From Silene latifolia (Eukaryota; Streptophyta; Magnoliopsida; Caryophyllales; Caryophyllaceae), in assembly GCF_048544455.1 (NCBI RefSeq), contig NC_133535.1, positions 83,390,120 through 83,454,119 of the forward strand: a stretch of 64,000 nt of DNA, read 5' to 3'. The notes under the pieces were generated by a model. It worked only from the letters and a program-made list of their open reading frames with translations. It searched no databases and was not told the origin of the DNA. This document shows, one piece after another, positions 59,372 to 64,000 of the stretch. The first letter of the stretch is position 1, and each line of letters opens with the position of its first letter. The position numbers and the translations under genes were made by a program.

Positions 59372-60645
59372 TGTTAGAAATCTAGATCTCTTTACTCAAC
59401 ATATTCATATGTGTTATAATTTTAATTTAGTCATAAAATTAAAAGGTGATCTTATGCATGCAAACTATAAATAAAATAAGGAAGAAAACTTCATTCTTAC
59501 AATGCTATTTCGGATTTTAAGGGCACAAGAGAGTTCTCCTACTCTCTTGTTCTTGAGCTCTCCTTAATGGATGAACTAGGATTCAAGTGTAGAATCCCTC
59601 CAAAAGAAAAATACCCAAGGCAAACTCTTAATCAAATTAATATTATGATTACTAGAACAATATTAATTTAGTGTAAAATTGACCCAAAATAATATTTGCT
59701 CTCTCTATAATTCGGTTAAGAGAGAAGGAAGAGGAAGGAATTTTTATCTTTCTAAAACTTCTTATTTTTAGATGTGTTGAATGAATAATAAAACACACCT
59801 TTGCATGTAGTGTATTAGATGATAAAATGAGCAAAAGACCCTTGGCCTTATGACAAGGAAAACCGGGTAGGAGGGCTTGGGTATGGCCAATGCATGGCAT
59901 TTTCTCTTACCCATAAATGTAGGCATGTAAGGCTATAAGTTAAGGCTCATGATTATGCCTTCCACTTAAACATTATTAACACAAAAATGCCTAATCTTCC
60001 CTCCTAATTTTCGGCACATATGAAGGTAAAATGGGTTCCATTTTATCTTTGTCAAATTGTCAATTTGTCATATGTGACATGTCACATAAAATTGTTATGT
60101 ATTTTTAACGTATTAAAAATCAACGTATAAATAAAAATACGTCATATACAAAATTGACTTAGTAATTCATAATTACTTGTACCAAAATATTTTATCAATT
60201 ATAAATCACAACATCTTGTATTTATAATAATTTATTCATTCAAATGTAATTGTTTCCTTAAATAATAATTTCATCTAAGCAATAAAACAATTCGATTACT
60301 CAGACCGTATCTTATTCAATCAAATTTCAATAAGACACGTAAATATTACTTCCAAAATCGTCCGTCAATTTTAAATATTTTAATTGAACCGTATCGTCAT
60401 ACGATCAATTAAATGATCAATTAAGAGTGTTACCCTTTAGGTATGACCTAAGGGGATCAACTGATCACCACCGTTGCACGACATTAATGTCAAACTCTAG
60501 TCAGCCAATCATTACCGATATTTGTGGAGCAGTTGACAGTAAAATATTTCTTCCCAATTGTATTCTTTAAAATGAGATTTAAACATGTGATCATCATGAT
60601 CAACAGTTGTGATCGCATTATTGTCGGAGGACACATATTCCAACA
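59372..60645 (+). mobile_element. Solo LTR, copia-like, 1,274 bp
   Basis: It runs from TGTTAGAAATC to ATATTCCAACA and is flanked by GTGAT at 59367-59371 and 60646-60650. No internal sequence is present, so it is the product of LTR-LTR recombination. The TGTTrG...CmACA ends suggest copia. Orientation is assigned from the ends only. Confidence 0.8.
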
Positions 60646-61040
60646 GTGATTGTGTGTGTGACTGATTGTGCCGTGTTGTGTTGATAGATGTTGTTGGTCT
60701 TGTCATGTCTTACCTTAGTACTGACCTTGTGTGGTTGTCTTGTTGTTTTATGTGTCTACCGTGATCCCTTATGGTGAGCAGTCAGTCTTAGCAGGTGTTG
60801 ATGTCTTTAATAGCTGGAGTCCTGGCGGGATGAGTCCCCACGAGTTTCGATGTAGACAGTGTGTAGCTCACGAGTTGTATCTTTATTTTGCTAAGTGGGT
60901 TGTAATACTTGTAATATAACTATAAATGTTCTTTTATCGAATTTTGATGATTACTTACCTCGGGCAACCGAGATGGTAGCGCCCTTATATGCTAAGGAAG
61001 GCCTAGTTAAGGCTCCTCTGAATATGGGGGTGTTACAAAG

Positions 61041-61052
61041 TGGTATCAGAGT
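61041..61052 (+). other. T3 primer-binding site (tRNA-Met)
   Basis: TGGTATCAGAGT, three bases after the LTR end, same spacing as T1. Confidence 0.8.
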
Positions 61053-61980
61053 GACGATTTCGGAACCTGTAACCAATGAACATAATGAACGTAGTGAGTC
61101 TAATAAAATGAACCTGGTGTATGTACGATGGGAGCCCCAAATGATGCTAGATTTTGGGTCAGTAGGCGCCCTCATTTCAAAATCTTGGCCTCATTGTACT
61201 TAAGCCAGTCACTGGGTATGGGAATGTGGAGTCCGTGTGTATGTTTAATGTGTATGTTGATTGTGTTGGAACTACATGCGGTTGAGTCTTTGTTGAAGTT
61301 GATGTGGGCGTGATAGTTGCATCTGGGTCGTGTATGGTGAAGTTTTGGGTAGAATTAGTGAGTATATGTGATGATAATGAGTAACAAAAAAAAAGAAGAG
61401 TTTTATTTGATAGAAATGCGTGAAAATGTGAAAGTGTATGCCGTAATATGAAAGTGATGATGTTGGTGTTTGCTTAAGGTTGTTGGAAATAGGTGACCCC
61501 ATATAAGGTTATAAGTCCTACCATAGCTATACTGATGATAGTCAAAGAGATGTTGAGTTATGATGTGAGAAATAGCCGATAGAGATGCATTTGTGCAATG
61601 TTTAATGGCTGAAAATTTCCGCTTGCGTGGTGATTAATTTGTGTAGAATGATTTGTTTATGTTGAAACTGGAACATGGTAAGCTTTAATTTGTTTATGTG
61701 GAATATACTTGGATGACATGAGAATATTTATCATTAGTTATAAGCTTTATATTGACATGAGCACAAGTTTGCTAGTAATACGGTAAGATGAGTTTAATTA
61801 TGATATGACGACGTAATTGTATATATGAATGACTCAGTAACAGGTAAGCTGTGTGGTGTGAATTTGTTGTGGCGTAACATGATATAAATCTTATATGATG
61901 AGACGGTATGATATGCGTGAGTAGTAATGGTAATAAATGAGTGAGTATGATAACTAGTGACGAATTCCGAACATAGTTTA
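61053..61980 (+). mobile_element. T3 internal leader, non-coding
   Basis: It begins with a stretch similar to the T1 leader (AATAAAATGAACC, then GGGAGCCCC). No gag is seen. The right limit is set only by the start of the A2-like region. Confidence 0.45.
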
Positions 61981-62040
61981 GAATCGACACGCGATATTGT
62001 TTTTGCAGGAATCTTCAATTTACTTCGTATTTCTGACCGA

Positions 62041-63236
62041 GTATTCAAGCTTACTTGACCGAGTGCGAGTGATTACTAGACCGAGTAGACCTCACTCGAT
62101 CTAGTTAGGAAGTTATGACGTCGGGATGTGGAAATTTTCTGCAAATACTCGACGAAATAGCACATACTCGATCGAGTAGAGGGCACTCGATCGAGTACCC
62201 TAGGTACTAGATCGAGTAGGCTACAGTACAGAGCCTCTTACGGGTTTCTTAAAACCCTTATTTCTTCTTATTCCTCGAATTCTTTCTTCTTCTATTCGAA
62301 CCCTAAGCCCTAAATCTCTCTCAAAACTCTCCTCTTCTTGTGTTGGTGGTGACTAATTTGGGGTTGTTTTCTTGGTTTAATTTCGTTCTTTTACTTTCCT
62401 ATCTAATCAAGGCATGAATTTCTTCCTTATTTACATGTTTTATCACTTTAAACTTGTTAGAATGGTAGAATTAACTGAAATTTTGATTCATATGGACGAA
62501 TCATTGCTTTTAATTGTTGTAATGTGATTCATATGCTTCCCTTTCATGATTATTGATGATTAATTGCTCCAAAAATAGGATAGAAATTGCCAAATTGGGG
62601 ACGAAATTTTCTAGGGTTTACAAAATCAAAATTTATTTTTGGTTGTTTTCTACATGTTAGATGATGAAATTGAGCACTATATGTTGTATATATAATGTTG
62701 AAAGTTGGATTTTGGTGATTTTCACCTTAAAACTTGCCTTAAAATTTCGTCTTAAAAGTGCCCCAAATTGAAATTCGTTTTCTATAATTGAGATTTTGTG
62801 TGGGATATGAATGCATATGCAAGAGTTAACCTTTTAATATGGTAATGGTGATGTTAATTGTTGATGAATATGTCAATTTGTTACAACTGTAGAGACCGTC
62901 TGACTAGTCTAGTTGAGTTAATTGCTTCAAATGTTGAAGGTTGATGATGACATGTTTTAAGTTGCCTTTCTATGAATATATATGAATATCTCACATGTTA
63001 TTAAGTAATTATATGGGGTAGCATTTGAGCCATGCCATGATATCCGAATTGGTTGAGTAGATTATGTTTATCATGCTAAACTTTTCACAGCTATAGAAAT
63101 CGTCTGAGTTACTATAAACTGAATTTATATACCGAATTGGGAAATTGTTGGTGAAAGTGTGTACCTAGCTGAGTATTCAAGGTTCAATTGTGTGAATTAT
63201 GTGCTTTACATGCCTATGCAAGTTTGTTTAAATCGT
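62041..63236 (+). promoter_or_regulatory. Putative promoter and leader of the right-edge ORF1-like gene
   Basis: TCGATCGA palindromes lie at 62074-62087, 62093-62106, 62165-62178, 62184-62197 and 62205-62218. A CT-rich leader-like stretch follows (62265-62340, CCCTAAATCTCTC), then about 900 bp of AT-rich sequence that may be intron or leader. I see no clear TATA box. Confidence 0.45.
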
Positions 63237-64000
63237 ATGCTGAAACAGATGCCGAGACTAAACATAGGGACCCGTCAGAGTAAGAGGGGGAGGGCTTCAC
63301 AGCCCCAGCTTGGGGAAGGTAGTGGACCTGTAGTACCCGCGGTACCCGCGGTACCGGAGTACCCTTCGGTGGTGTTTGTAGACTTTAAACAGAGGGAGCG
63401 ATTTGTGGCGTTGCAGAAACGCAAAATGAGGCCTACCCGTTATGTGGATACCACACTTCTTACTGACTTGGGAATTGAGACATATGTTCATCACATCTTT
63501 GAGACTTTGGGATTCATGGGGTTGTATCGGCTGAGGAAGCATTCTTACCCTTTCCTTACCTTGGAGTTTATGAGCTCGTTTAATTACGAACCAGCTGCAC
63601 AAAATGTTGAGTTTTATTTGATGAACACAAGTTTCCTGTTGACCATGGACCTTTTTGCGTCTCACCTTGGGTTGGCCAAGCCTCCCAAGGATTCCATCGG
63701 TGAGATTCCTTCTGAGTGCGGTATCTGCCGCCTAATGCCTTGTCTTACTGGAAAACCAGCTCCCACCTCAAGCAACATGTTGATTAATGATGTTCAACAT
63801 GTTACCTTGAGGATCTTTCTTCGTTCTATTTCGAACCTACTTTATGAGAGACCGGATATTAGTAAACTGAACAATCATGAGATGTTGCTTCTGATGTCTT
63901 ATCTCAACCCGGAGCGGACCGAGAGGGTGGTCTTTAATGCTCCTGCCATGGTCTGTGCTAGCCTTGCCTTGATGGCTACTTCCACTACCCGGTACTTGAG
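63237..64000 (+). CDS. ORF1-like protein (ATHILA ORF-1 family), open to window end
   Basis: The frame is open for 254 codons to the edge. In-frame ATGs are at 63210, 63237 and 63249; the basic start MPRLNIGTRQSKRGRASQPQ argues for 63249. The order RFVALQKRKMRPTRYVDTTLL, HSYPFLTLEFMSSF, VEFYLMNTSFLL, FLRSISNLLYERPDI and YLNPERTERVV parallels A1 and A0. No stop or frameshift interrupts it, unlike the other two copies. The C-terminus is outside the window. It could be part of a young element or an isolated copy. Confidence 0.7.
   Translation, partial: MLKQMPRLNIGTRQSKRGRASQPQLGEGSGPVVPAVPAVPEYPSVVFVDFKQRERFVALQKRKMRPTRYVDTTLLTDLGIETYVHHIFETLGFMGLYRLRKHSYPFLTLEFMSSFNYEPAAQNVEFYLMNTSFLLTMDLFASHLGLAKPPKDSIGEIPSECGICRLMPCLTGKPAPTSSNMLINDVQHVTLRIFLRSISNLLYERPDISKLNNHEMLLLMSYLNPERTERVVFNAPAMVCASLALMATSTTRYL

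Larger units (their letters stand above)
58426..61037 (+). mobile_element. T3 5' LTR (Tekay-like, T2 family), split by a solo LTR
   Basis: It runs from TGTAATACCCGCC to GGGGGTGTTACA. Without the nested LTR its length is about 1.33 kb, like T2. Palindromes lie at 58538-58551, 58557-58570, 58578-58591 and 58619-58632. A weak TATA (TTTATAATCG) is near 58650. The primer site follows at 61041. Confidence 0.85.

Overview
This is plant nuclear DNA made almost wholly of LTR retrotransposons inserted into one another. It holds AT-rich spacers, CT-rich leaders, TATAAATA boxes, GT-AG introns, retroelement primer sites for tRNA-Met and tRNA-Asp, and plant Ty3/gypsy (Tat, Athila, chromovirus), Ty1/copia and LINE remnants. 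I see no ordinary host gene, rRNA or tRNA gene. A core eudicot is likely. A Caryophyllaceae source (Silene-like, because the left element resembles the Retand group with its 3' tandem repeat) is only a guess.

Layout. 1-7129: 3' part of a Tat/Retand-like element with an antisense gene, a tandem-repeat 3' region and a 3' LTR. 7130-8520: inverted Athila-type 3' region remnant. 8521-12308: decayed internal region and 3' LTR of a Tekay-like element (T2). 12309-45288: an Athila-type element (A0), split by a four-level nest. G1 (Ty3/gypsy, 13222-36347) sits in the A0 gag. T1 (Tekay-like, non-autonomous, 14410-30471) sits in the 5' LTR of G1. A1 (Athila-like, non-autonomous, minus strand, 19854-29136) sits in the (TG)n tract of the 3' LTR of T1. 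Target-site duplications or matching flanks support each step. A0 also carries a LINE 3' end. 45289-46826: truncated Tat LTR inserted in the A0 LTR. 46827-54435: a minus-strand Tat element (P) with decayed pol, a short LTR and a plus-strand, intron-containing antisense gene. 54436-54605: fragment of the left element's antisense promoter. 54606-58425: 5' LTR and gag of a copia element (C1). 58426-about 61980: 5' LTR and leader of another Tekay-like element (T3), its LTR split by a solo copia LTR. About 61980-64000: Athila-like ORF1 region whose reading frame is open to the window edge.

Recurring theme. Several LTR families carry their own short, dyad-symmetric motif in several copies upstream of the TATA box: TACTCGATCGAGTA in the T2/T3 LTRs, AATCCGnnCGGATT in the Athila-type LTRs, GTTATAGC...GCTATAAC in the copia LTR, and a weaker GGCTCGCGCCTC in the Tat LTRs. 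The Athila-type elements appear to carry a second array inside the element, directly upstream of the ORF1-like gene, in one case with its own TATA box. Antisense TATA-driven genes in the two Tat elements add another layer of internal promoters. These arrays are the least explained signal in the window.
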